Assembly: GCA_021805485.1 (NCBI GenBank)
Contig: JAJZFF010000205.1
Coordinates: 1 to 7,033 of the forward strand
Source of the DNA: Pseudomonadota bacterium
GTDB taxonomy: Bacteria; Pseudomonadota; Alphaproteobacteria; Acetobacterales; Acetobacteraceae
Length of the DNA: 7,033 nucleotides
Direction: 5' to 3'
Made by a program: the position numbers and the translations under genes
In this document: one piece after another, positions 1 to 6,004 of the stretch
Numbering within the stretch: the stretch's first letter is position 1
Layout: each line of letters opens with the position of its first letter
Notes under the pieces: generated by a model
Database searches by the model: none
What the model saw: the letters and a program-made list of their open reading frames with translations, nothing else
What the model was told of the DNA's origin: nothing

Positions 1-1
1 C

Positions 2-799
2 CCCGTCTACGACAAGCCGATGGTCTACTATCCGCTGTCGACCCTGCTGCTCGCCGGCATCCGCGACCTGCTGCTGATCTCCACCCCGCAGGACCTGCCC
101 CAGTTCCGCCGCCTGCTCGGCGACGGCAGCCAATACGGCATCCGCATCGGCTATGCCGCCCAGCCCTCGCCCGACGGCCTCGCCCAGGCCTTCCTGATCG
201 GCGCGGACTGGCTCGCCGGCGAGGCCTGCGCCCTCGCCCTCGGCGACAACCTCATCCACGCCGACCATCTCTCGCTCGCGCTGCGCCAGGCCGCCGGCCG
301 GGAGGCCGGCGCCACCGTCTTCGCCTACCAGGTGCGCGATCCCGAGCGCTACGGCGTCGTCACTTTCGATGGCGCCGGCCGCCCCATCGACATCGTCGAG
401 AAACCCACCGCCCCCGCCTCCAGCTGGGCGGTCACCGGCCTCTATTTCTACGATCGCCGGGTCAGCGAATTCGCCCGCCGCATCCGACCCTCCGCCCGCG
501 GCGAGCTCGAGATCACCGATCTCAACCGCCTCTATCTCGACGACGGCTCCCTCACCGTCGAGCGCCTCGGCCGCGGCACCGCCTGGCTCGACGCCGGAAC
601 CCCCGACTCCCTGCTCCAGGCCGCCACCTTCGTGCAGACCATCCAGGCCCGCCAGGGACAGCTCGTCGGCTGCCCCGAGGAAGTCGCCTTCCGCATGGGC
701 TTCATCGACGCCGACGCCCTGCGCCGCCACGCCGACCGCCTCGGCAAGACCGAACTCGGCCGCGTGCTGCGCGAACTCGCCGACGGAGAGCCCGCATGA
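2..799 (+). CDS. rfbA: Glucose-1-phosphate thymidylyltransferase, 5'-truncated by window edge
   Basis: RfbA/RmlA joins glucose-1-phosphate and dTTP to give dTDP-glucose and pyrophosphate, the first cytoplasmic step of dTDP-L-rhamnose synthesis. The open frame runs in from the left edge. It reads P-V-Y-D-K-P before the methionine at position 20, so that methionine is internal and not the start. Compared with enterobacterial RmlA (about 290 residues), roughly the first 29 residues are outside the window, including the nucleotide-binding G-G-x-G-T-R-L segment. The 265 visible residues carry the family signatures in order: [34 protein letters not shown] (metal/nucleotide site), [21 protein letters not shown] and GTAWLDAGT, then the C-terminal C-P-E-E-V-A-F-R. 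The gene appears intact. Its TGA stop overlaps the rfbC start by 4 bases (ATGA), implying translational coupling. Confidence 0.96.
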   Translation, partial: PVYDKPMVYYPLSTLLLAGIRDLLLISTPQDLPQFRRLLGDGSQYGIRIGYAAQPSPDGLAQAFLIGADWLAGEACALALGDNLIHADHLSLALRQAAGREAGATVFAYQVRDPERYGVVTFDGAGRPIDIVEKPTAPASSWAVTGLYFYDRRVSEFARRIRPSARGELEITDLNRLYLDDGSLTVERLGRGTAWLDAGTPDSLLQAATFVQTIQARQGQLVGCPEEVAFRMGFIDADALRRHADRLGKTELGRVLRELADGEPA

Positions 800-1350
800 T
801 CGAGCCGCTCGACCTGCCCGGGGTGAAGCTCATCACCCCGCCCCGCTTCGCCGATTCCCGCGGCTGGTTCAGCGAAACCTGGAACCAGGCCAGGCTCGCC
901 GCCCTCGGCTTCAGCGAAACCTTCGTGCAGGACAACCACTCCTGCTCCACCCGGCCCGGAACCATCCGCGGCCTGCACTGCCAGATCGCCCCCTTCGCCC
1001 AGGGCAAGCTCGTCCGCTGCATCCGCGGCGCGATCTGGGACGTCGCCGTCGACATCCGCCACGGCTCGCCAAGCTTCGGCCGCTTCGCCGCCGCCGAACT
1101 CTCCGCCGCCAACGGCGCCCAGCTCTGGATCCCGCCCGGCTTCCTGCACGGCTTCTGCACCACCGAGCCCGATACCGAGGTCGTCTACAAGGTCACCGCC
1201 CCCTACGACAAAGCCTCCGAACGCGGCGTTATCTGGAACGACCCCGATCTCGCCCTGCCCTGGCCCGTCCCCGCCGGCACCGCCCTGCTCTCCGACAAGG
1301 ACACTCTCCTGCCCCGCCTGGCCGAGGCCGAACCCTGGTTCAGGCTCTGA
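796..1350 (+). CDS. rfbC: dTDP-4-dehydrorhamnose 3,5-epimerase
   Basis: RfbC/RmlC epimerises C3 and C5 of dTDP-4-keto-6-deoxyglucose, the third step of dTDP-L-rhamnose synthesis, as a cytoplasmic cupin dimer. The 184-residue length is normal for the family. Visible motifs are D-S-R-G-W-F at about 20-25, QDNHS at 45-49, the catalytic-histidine motif R-G-L-H at 58-61, and [10 protein letters not shown] at 111-120. Y131 (V-Y-K-V) matches the known general-acid tyrosine, and a S-D-K-D segment at 166-169 carries the partner aspartate. The residue after the catalytic histidine is Cys (RGLHCQ) where Tyr or Phe is commoner, probably a harmless variant. A GGAGAG ribosome site at 785-790 sits 5 bases before the ATG. 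The gene overlaps rfbA by 4 bases, and rfbD starts 1 base after its stop. Confidence 0.97.
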   Translation: MIEPLDLPGVKLITPPRFADSRGWFSETWNQARLAALGFSETFVQDNHSCSTRPGTIRGLHCQIAPFAQGKLVRCIRGAIWDVAVDIRHGSPSFGRFAAAELSAANGAQLWIPPGFLHGFCTTEPDTEVVYKVTAPYDKASERGVIWNDPDLALPWPVPAGTALLSDKDTLLPRLAEAEPWFRL

Positions 1351-1351
1351 C

Positions 1352-2257
1352 ATGCCGACCCGCCCGATCCTCATCACCGGCGCGAGCGGCCAGCTCGGCC
1401 ACGCCCTCGCCACCCGCGCGCCCGCCGCCGGACTCCCCGCCCGCGCCGTCGGCCGTCCCGGCCTCGACTTCGACGCCCCGGAGACGATCGCCGCCGCCCT
1501 CGCCGCCGCCGATCCCGCCCTCGTCGTCAACGCCGCCGCCTGGACCGCCGTCGACGCCGCCGAGGCCAACGCCGACGCCGCATACCGCGCCAATCGCGAC
1601 GGCCCCGCGACCCTCGCCACCCTCTGCCGCGCCCGCGGCATCCCCCTCATCCACGTCTCGACCGACTATGTGTTCGACGGCACCAAGGGCGCGCCCTACA
1701 CCGAAGCCGACCCGATCGCCCCGCTCGGCGTCTATGGCGAAAGCAAGGCCGCCGGCGAGGAAGCCGTGCTCGCCTCGGGCGCGGATGCCATCATCCTGCG
1801 CACCGCCTGGGTGTTCTCCGCCACCGGCAAGAATTTCGCCCGCACCATGATCGCCGCCGCGCACCGCCTGCCGACGCTGCGCGTGGTTGCCGACCAGCGC
1901 GGCGCCCCCACCGCCGCCGAGGACCTCGCCGAGGCCATCCTCGCCATCGCCGCCCGCATCCTCGCCGAAGGCTGGCAGCCCGGCTTCGCCGGCATCTTCC
2001 ACGCCACCGGCGCCGGCGACACCACCTGGCACGGCTTCGCCACCGAAATCCTCGCCATCGCCGCACTCCACGGCACGCCCCACCCCGAAATCATCCCCAT
2101 CGCCACCGCGGACTGGCCCACCCCGGCACGCCGCCCCGCCGACTCCCGCCTCGATGCCACAAAACTCAAACAAACCTTCGGCCTCGCGCTCCCAGACTGG
2201 CAAAACGCCACCGCCCGCATCGTCCCCGCAATCCTCGCGCAGGACGAAACAACGTGA
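1352..2257 (+). CDS. rfbD: dTDP-4-dehydrorhamnose reductase
   Basis: RfbD/RmlD reduces dTDP-4-keto-L-rhamnose to dTDP-L-rhamnose with NAD(P)H, the last step of the pathway. It is an extended short-chain dehydrogenase of 301 residues, normal length. The Rossmann glycine motif T-G-A-S-G-Q-L-G lies at 9-16, V-V-N-A-A-A-W-T-A-V-D at 58-68, and the S-T-D-Y-V-F-D-G signature at 103-110. The catalytic Y-x-x-x-K is Y128/K132 (YGESK). L-R-T-A-W-V-F is at 149-155, and the substrate-side R-P-A-D-S-R-L-D at 261-268 is typical of RmlD. There is no strong ribosome site before the ATG. The 1-base gap to rfbC suggests translation is coupled. Its TGA overlaps the GTG start of the next, broken gene. Leucine is coded mostly by CTC, as in rfbA and rfbC. 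Confidence 0.97.
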   Translation: MPTRPILITGASGQLGHALATRAPAAGLPARAVGRPGLDFDAPETIAAALAAADPALVVNAAAWTAVDAAEANADAAYRANRDGPATLATLCRARGIPLIHVSTDYVFDGTKGAPYTEADPIAPLGVYGESKAAGEEAVLASGADAIILRTAWVFSATGKNFARTMIAAAHRLPTLRVVADQRGAPTAAEDLAEAILAIAARILAEGWQPGFAGIFHATGAGDTTWHGFATEILAIAALHGTPHPEIIPIATADWPTPARRPADSRLDATKLKQTFGLALPDWQNATARIVPAILAQDETT

Positions 2258-2445
2258 TCACCATCCTCCTCTCCACATTCAACGGATCACACTTCCTCCA
2301 GGATCAGCTCAACAGCTTCGCCGCTGCGACTCCGCAACAGGCGCCGCCGGCGGGGGAGGCGCCGGGAAGAACTGCTGGCGGACACGTTCAAGCCAGCCCG
2401 GCTTGTGGCGTCCGTATTGCAGGACGCGCGCGCGCTCGATCGTGA
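2254..2445 (+). pseudogene. Family 2 glycosyltransferase, N-terminal fragment only
   Basis: The frame opens with a GTG that overlaps the rfbD stop (GTGA); an AGGA lies 9 bases upstream at 2241-2244. Its first 22 residues, M-I-T-I-L-L-S-T-F-N-G-S and then F-L-Q-D-Q-L-N-S-F, match the N-terminal strand and nucleotide-binding T-[FY]-N-G segment of GT2 rhamnosyltransferase-like enzymes, which usually exceed 280 residues. After about residue 26 (near 2331) the translation becomes proline- and glycine-rich with no GT2 character, and it stops after 63 codons. No D-D-G-S or D-x-D follows in any plus frame. The remaining DNA is the antisense of a DUF190 gene. The natural reading is a glycosyltransferase that followed rfbD and lost about 90% of its length to a deletion or rearrangement. 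The exact breakpoint cannot be fixed from this sequence alone. Confidence 0.75.
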
Positions 2446-2734
2446 CCAGGCCGCTCTGCATCATCGAATCCAGAACCGGCAGGAAGACCTCGATCCTGTC
2501 GGTGGCGTCGACGATCTCGACGATGACGGGATGATCGTCGGAGAACGGCAGAAGGTGCCCCTCATGCAGGCGCCCTGTATGGCCGAAGCCGAGCGTGCCG
2601 CGCAGCACGGTGGCGCCGGCGAGCCCGTGATCCCGCGCCGCGTGAACGATCGCGATGAACAGCGACGTCCCGCCATGGCGGTCGGCCGAGCTGGTATAGA
2701 TCCGCAGCAGCGAAGCCTCGTGTGGAACATCCAT
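2309..2734 (-). CDS. DUF190 (PII-like) protein, copy 1, with proline-rich tail
   Basis: A 141-residue DUF190 family protein. The family has a PII-like ferredoxin fold, and the molecular role of most members is unknown. The domain spans about residues 8-107. It has L-L-R-I-Y at 9-13, G-L-A-G-A-T-V-L-R-G at 37-46, G-F-G at 49-51, H-P-V-I-V-E-I-V-D at 68-76, the F-L-P-V-L-D segment at 84-89 and G-L-V-T-I-E at 95-100. A 34-residue tail follows (K-P-G-W-L-E-R-V-R-Q, then P-A-P-P-P-P-A-A-P). Its last 8-12 residues are read from DNA that on the plus strand encodes the glycosyltransferase fragment, so the original C-terminus may have been replaced at the junction. The start is supported by AGGAGG at 2743-2748 (minus strand), 8 bases before the ATG. 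It lies 30 bases downstream of the second DUF190 gene and is last in the operon. It has about 40% gap-free identity to that neighbour, counted by eye. Confidence 0.9.
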   Translation of the reverse strand: MDVPHEASLLRIYTSSADRHGGTSLFIAIVHAARDHGLAGATVLRGTLGFGHTGRLHEGHLLPFSDDHPVIVEIVDATDRIEVFLPVLDSMMQSGLVTIERARVLQYGRHKPGWLERVRQQFFPAPPPPAAPVAESQRRSC

Positions 2735-2764
2735 CGCCGTGTCCTCCTCGCTGTCTCGTCCGCG

Positions 2765-3112
2765 TCAGGCCGGGGCCGGCGAACCGGGAACGATCTTTCG
2801 CATCTTGAGCGCCTCCAGCGTGACCACGCCGGAGGGAATGATCGGCTCGATCACCGGCAGGAACGCCTCGATCCGGTCCGGCCGGTCGATGATCTCGACG
2901 ACGATGGGCTGATGCGCCCCGGCATCGACGTTGATGCCCGTCCTCATTCCGCGCGAGGTGCCAAAGCCCATCGGGGCCGGCAGCGCCGTGCCGCCGGCCA
3001 GCCCGGCCCGCATCGCCGCATCGAGGATCGCGCGATAGAGCGGCTGGCCGCCGGCCATGTCATCCTCGCCCAGGAAAACCCTGAGCAGAAGGGCATCTTC
3101 CATGATGCGCAT
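2765..3112 (-). CDS. DUF190 (PII-like) protein, copy 2
   Basis: A compact 115-residue DUF190 protein, essentially the bare domain. It shows L-L-L-R-V-F-L-G at 8-15, G-G-Q-P-L-Y at 21-26, G-L-A-G-G-T at 37-42, G-F-G at 49-51, P-I-V-V-E-I-I-D at 69-76, F-L-P-V at 84-87 and S-G-V-V-T-L-E at 94-100. It aligns to its downstream neighbour without gaps over the first 100 or so residues, with about 41 identities. The two differ most in the loop regions 43-48 and 52-68, which in PII-like folds correspond to ligand- or partner-contacting loops. The first ATG is chosen because a perfect AGGAGG at 3119-3124 lies 6 bases upstream; a second ATG three codons later is possible. The gene is preceded by the widest gap in the minus-strand operon, so it may have its own promoter. 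Function is unknown; a regulatory role for the adjacent membrane complex is inference. Confidence 0.92.
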   Translation of the reverse strand: MRIMEDALLLRVFLGEDDMAGGQPLYRAILDAAMRAGLAGGTALPAPMGFGTSRGMRTGINVDAGAHQPIVVEIIDRPDRIEAFLPVIEPIIPSGVVTLEALKMRKIVPGSPAPA

Positions 3113-3233
3113 CGAGGTCCTCCTCGGCGTTCGGGTCGAACCGGCCCGGACAACGACGCTGCACCGAGACTAGCGCCGATCCGCCTTCCCTGTCAGCAAC
3201 AAACGATATCCTCCCGATCGTGTGAGCCGCCGG
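3113..3233 (-). other. 121-base gap upstream of the DUF190 pair, possible weak promoter
   Basis: This is the only sizeable non-coding stretch in the minus-strand operon; other junctions overlap or are at most 30 bases. On the minus strand a CTGACA (plus-strand 3191-3196) resembles a -35 box. It is followed 16-17 bases later by GCTAGT/CTAGTC (about 3168-3174), a poor -10 match. A short perfect inverted repeat, GTTCG-GGT-CGAAC, lies at 3129-3141, just upstream of the AGGAGG ribosome site at 3119-3124. It could be a small operator or leader hairpin, or chance. No rho-independent terminator with a T-run is visible after the membrane-subunit gene. The DUF190 genes may therefore be co-transcribed, separately initiated, or both. 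Confidence 0.3.
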
Positions 3234-5210
3234 TCAGAACAGGGCGACAACGAGAATGGCGACGAGCAGCAGGCCGATGATGCCGAGATAGAGGTTGAGA
3301 GAGCCCGACTGCAAAACCCGGGCCCGCCGGGCGAGGCCATTCGCCAGCCGCACCGCCGGGCCGAACAGGGCGGGGCCGAAAATCGGCGCCACGTCGTGCT
3401 CGAAACGCAGATGCTTCACGAAATACGGCGACAGGCTGGTTTCCACGCCGGTTTCCGCGCGCGGGCGATAGACGAAGCTGTAGAACGTCCGGAGCGAATT
3501 CGAGAAGGTCAGCGCCGTGGTCGCATTGCGCCGGTCGAGGCGCGGCGAGCCGCCATACCAGACGGGAACCCGCCGCGCTGGGCGGCGTCTGGACAGCAGG
3601 ATCGCCATCACCGGCACCAGCGCCAGCAGCGGCATCACGATGACCAGCTTCGACGGCGAGATGAAGGCGAAGCCGGCGCTCAGCGGCACCAGGATCCATC
3701 CGTCGGCCATGTGCGCCGCGGCATCGATGGCGCCATGCGCGGGCCAGGAACGGGCGAGCGCGCCGAGCCAGACCGGCATTCCCACGGCCAGCGCGAGCAC
3801 GGCGAGGCCAAGCGCGCCGACCGCGGATTGATGCCGCGCGGGAAGCCGCGCGCCGCCGTCCGCCGCGCGCCCTTGCAGGCCGACGCCGAACAGCTTGACG
3901 AAGGTGGCGAAGGCGATCGCCGCCGTCAGCGCGAGGCCCGCGCCGGTCAGCACGAGCGTCAGGCGCCCGGCCAGCCCCGGCAGGTGGAACCCCTGGAACA
4001 CGGTCTGGAACATGAACCATTCCGAGACGAACCCGGCCTGGGGCGGCATCGCCGCCAGGCTCATCGCGGCGAACAGCGCCCCGATGCCGAAAATGGGCGT
4101 GTTCGCGCGCAGCATTCCATCCTGCCGGATGGCGTAGCCGCCGGTTGCGGCGAACACGCCGTCGGCGGCGAGAAACAGCGCGCCCTTGGCAAGCGCGTGG
4201 GCGGCGAGATGCAGCAGCGCGACCGTGAACGCCAGCCCGGCGAACAGGGGCAGTTGCCCCGCCGCGAACAGCAGCGCGGCGCCGAGCGCGGTCACCGCGA
4301 CCGACGCGTTCTCCGCCGTGGAGAAGGCGAGCAGCGCCCGCCAGTCCTCCTGCTGGAAGGCGTAGAGCGTGGTGAGGATCGCGCTGGTCACGCCGATGGC
4401 GCACAGCGCGATGCCGAACCCCTCGTCCACCCCGCCCGGCAGCCAGACCAGCAGGCCTCGCGCCAGGCCGAAGAACGCGGCGTTGAGCACGACGCCGGAC
4501 AGCACCGCCCCGGTCGCGCCCGAGCCCGCCGCATAGGCGCCCGGAAACCATTCGTAGAACGGCAGCAGCCCGAGCTTGGCGCCGAACCCGACGATGAGCA
4601 GCCCCCCCGCGATCGCCGGGCCATAGAGCGCCGCGCCGCGCCAGGCCGACGCGAACCCCCCAAAGTCCAACGAACCCGAGGCCGTCCCGAGGACCAGAAC
4701 GGCAGCGAGCAGCGCCACCGCTCCCACCTCGAGCAGGCCGAGCATGAACAGCGCGTGGCCTCCCGCCCCTTCACCCAGCCGCTCGCCGAGGATCATCGCC
4801 GCGCCGCCCAGGCTCATGATCTCCCAGGCGATGAGGAATGCGGCCCCCTGCGTCACCCCGAAGACGCCGAGCGCGCCGATCAGGCTCATCGACAGTCCGA
4901 ACAGCCAGAACCGCCCGCCCCGCCCCGGCGAGCCGAGCCAGGCCGCCAGCATCGCCGGCGCCAGCCCGAAGCCGAACAGCCAGAGCGCGGCCGGGGAGAG
5001 CGTGAAGCCGGAACCCTCGTCGGCGATGCGGAAGACGGGCAGCGCCACCGGCGGACTGGCCCCCGGCAGCGCCAGGATCGCGGCGATCATGCCGGCGAGG
5101 CAACCCAGCCCGGCCAGCCCGCGGCCGAACGCGACCCCCCTGCCCGCCAGCGCGATGAGGCCGGCGACCAGCCACAGCAGGACGGCGAGGCCGATCAGGT
5201 CATTCACCAT
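3234..5210 (-). CDS. HyfB/NuoL-type proton-translocating membrane subunit
   Basis: A 658-residue, highly hydrophobic polytopic protein of the antiporter-like family (complex I NuoL/M/N, Mrp, HycC/HyfB). Its length is close to HyfB of hydrogenase 4 (about 670). Key proton-channel residues are in place: E130 in I-A-W-E-I-M-S-L (helix 5), K212 in G-F-G-A-K-L-G-L-L-P-F (broken helix 7, followed by Y-E-W-F-P), Q-E-D-W-R-A-L-L-A-F-S at 287-297, H334/H338 and K342 in H-A-L-A-K-G-A-L-F, and K439 in F-V-K-L-F-G (helix 12). The C-terminal S-F-V-Y-R-P at 578-583 followed by a last helix (about 636-657) is HycC/HyfB-like, not NuoM-like. It probably couples electron transfer in the soluble arm to ion movement across the cytoplasmic membrane. 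The ATG overlaps the upstream fusion gene by 11 bases, with GGAGG at 5219-5223. It is less likely to be DabB, because no DabA-like (DUF2309) partner is present. Confidence 0.93.
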   Translation of the reverse strand: MVNDLIGLAVLLWLVAGLIALAGRGVAFGRGLAGLGCLAGMIAAILALPGASPPVALPVFRIADEGSGFTLSPAALWLFGFGLAPAMLAAWLGSPGRGGRFWLFGLSMSLIGALGVFGVTQGAAFLIAWEIMSLGGAAMILGERLGEGAGGHALFMLGLLEVGAVALLAAVLVLGTASGSLDFGGFASAWRGAALYGPAIAGGLLIVGFGAKLGLLPFYEWFPGAYAAGSGATGAVLSGVVLNAAFFGLARGLLVWLPGGVDEGFGIALCAIGVTSAILTTLYAFQQEDWRALLAFSTAENASVAVTALGAALLFAAGQLPLFAGLAFTVALLHLAAHALAKGALFLAADGVFAATGGYAIRQDGMLRANTPIFGIGALFAAMSLAAMPPQAGFVSEWFMFQTVFQGFHLPGLAGRLTLVLTGAGLALTAAIAFATFVKLFGVGLQGRAADGGARLPARHQSAVGALGLAVLALAVGMPVWLGALARSWPAHGAIDAAAHMADGWILVPLSAGFAFISPSKLVIVMPLLALVPVMAILLSRRRPARRVPVWYGGSPRLDRRNATTALTFSNSLRTFYSFVYRPRAETGVETSLSPYFVKHLRFEHDVAPIFGPALFGPAVRLANGLARRARVLQSGSLNLYLGIIGLLLVAILVVALF

Positions 5211-5991
5211 CGATCCGCCCTCCGCGCACGCGTTGCGCCCGGCGCCCGAGGAACATCAGCAGCGCCTCGATGATCGCGGCCGGATTGGGCGGGCAACCGG
5301 GCAGGTAGAGGTCGACCGGCAGCGCCTCCTCGAGGCCGGACAGGCACGGCCCGCCCGGCGCGATGCCGCCGGACACCGCGCAGGTGCCGCAGGCCATGAC
5401 CCAGCGCGGCGCCGGCATCGCCTCCCAGGTGCGGCGCAGCGGCTCCAGCATCGCCCGCGTCACCGGGCCGGTCACCAGCAGCAGATCGGCGAAGCGCGGC
5501 GAGGGCGTGAAGAAGATGCCCAGCCGGTGCAGGTTGTAGAACGGGTTGTTCAGGGCCTGCAGCTCGGATTCGCAGCCATTGCAGGAGCCGGCATCGACAT
5601 GCCGCACATGCAGGCTGCGCCGGAAGCCGCGCCCCGGACCCTCCGGCGCGGCCGCGGCCGCCGGGCCGGCGGCGATGCCGGTCCTGAGATCGTCGCGCGC
5701 CCGCACGCCGAACGCCCAGTCGCCGCTCTCGGCCAGCGCGCCGGTCGGGCAGGCTTCGACGCAACGCTGGCAGACGACGCAGCGCCCGTAATCGAGCGCG
5801 ATCCGCGCGCCGGAAAGACTGATCGCGCCGGTCGGGCAGGATGCCGCGCATGCGTCGCACCCCGCCTCGCAGCGCCCGGGGTCGAGCCGCGGCATCCCGA
5901 CCACGCCATCCTGGCCGTCCGGCCCCGGCTTCAGCGGCCACGGCGTGGTGGCTGGCCCTTCGAGCAGGCCGATCAGCGTCCAGAGTGCCAT
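5200..5991 (-). CDS. Ferredoxin-NuoB/HycG-like fusion subunit
   Basis: Two electron-transfer modules lie in one 263-residue chain. The N-terminal part (about 1-100) is a 2[4Fe-4S] ferredoxin domain like HycF/HyfH/NuoI, with cysteines C41, C45, C48, C52-P and C71, C74, C77, C81-P. The C-terminal part (about 125-255) is the complex I 20-kDa / hydrogenase-3 small subunit. It has C137-N-G-C140-E, C204 in C-G-T-C-A-V-S-G-G, and C233 in P-G-C-P-P-N-P, the expected ligands of the proximal (N2-like) cluster. An alanine/proline-rich linker (about 106-119) joins them. These are normally separate genes (hycF/hycG, nuoI/nuoB). I chose the ATG at 5991 because GGAGG at 5997-6001 sits 5 bases before it; a GTG at 5997, two codons upstream, would overlap that ribosome site. 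The first ferredoxin motif starts C-x3-C where C-x2-C is usual. The gene lies 13 bases after the large-subunit stop and overlaps the membrane-subunit gene by 11 bases. Confidence 0.93.
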   Translation of the reverse strand: MALWTLIGLLEGPATTPWPLKPGPDGQDGVVGMPRLDPGRCEAGCDACAASCPTGAISLSGARIALDYGRCVVCQRCVEACPTGALAESGDWAFGVRARDDLRTGIAAGPAAAAAPEGPGRGFRRSLHVRHVDAGSCNGCESELQALNNPFYNLHRLGIFFTPSPRFADLLLVTGPVTRAMLEPLRRTWEAMPAPRWVMACGTCAVSGGIAPGGPCLSGLEEALPVDLYLPGCPPNPAAIIEALLMFLGRRAQRVRGGRIDGE

Positions 5992-5996
5992 CCGCA

Positions 5997-6001
5997 CCTC
6001 C
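5997..6001 (-). promoter_or_regulatory. Ribosome binding site that fixes the fusion-subunit start
   Basis: The minus strand reads GGAGG here inside a GGGGGAGG run, 5 bases before the ATG at 5991. A GTG at 5995-5997 would overlap this site, so the ATG is the more plausible initiation codon. The site lies between the large-subunit stop (6005-6007) and the fusion gene. Confidence 0.6.
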
Positions 6002-6004
6002 CCC

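Noticed and set aside
20..22. ATG as the rfbA start
   Set aside because: The upstream in-frame residues P-V-Y-D-K-P are part of the conserved RmlA N-terminal region, so the gene begins before the window.
532..2203. Long minus-strand open frames across rfbA, rfbC and rfbD
   Set aside because: Gly/Ala-rich shadows without motifs, fully overlapped by three well-recognised plus-strand genes.
2340..2363. GGCGCC repeat and CCGCCGGCGG palindrome as a bidirectional terminator
   Set aside because: No T-run follows on either strand, and such GC palindromes are common in DNA of this composition; here it encodes the DUF190 Pro/Ala tail.
2405..3280. A 291-codon plus-strand frame over the DUF190 genes
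   Set aside because: It is Arg/Asp-rich with no known domain, and it is the antisense of two clear DUF190 genes with good ribosome sites.
2309..5210. A DAB-type inorganic carbon transporter (NuoL-like subunit plus PII-like protein)
   Set aside because: No DabA (DUF2309) gene is present, and the membrane subunit is directly linked to hydrogenase-like soluble subunits and has the HyfB-type C-terminus.
3222..5273. A 683-codon open frame on the plus strand, antisense to the membrane subunit
   Set aside because: Its translation is low-complexity, rich in Arg, Gln, Glu and Pro, with no recognisable domain. It is the shadow of a GC-rich coding gene whose minus-strand product has clear family motifs.
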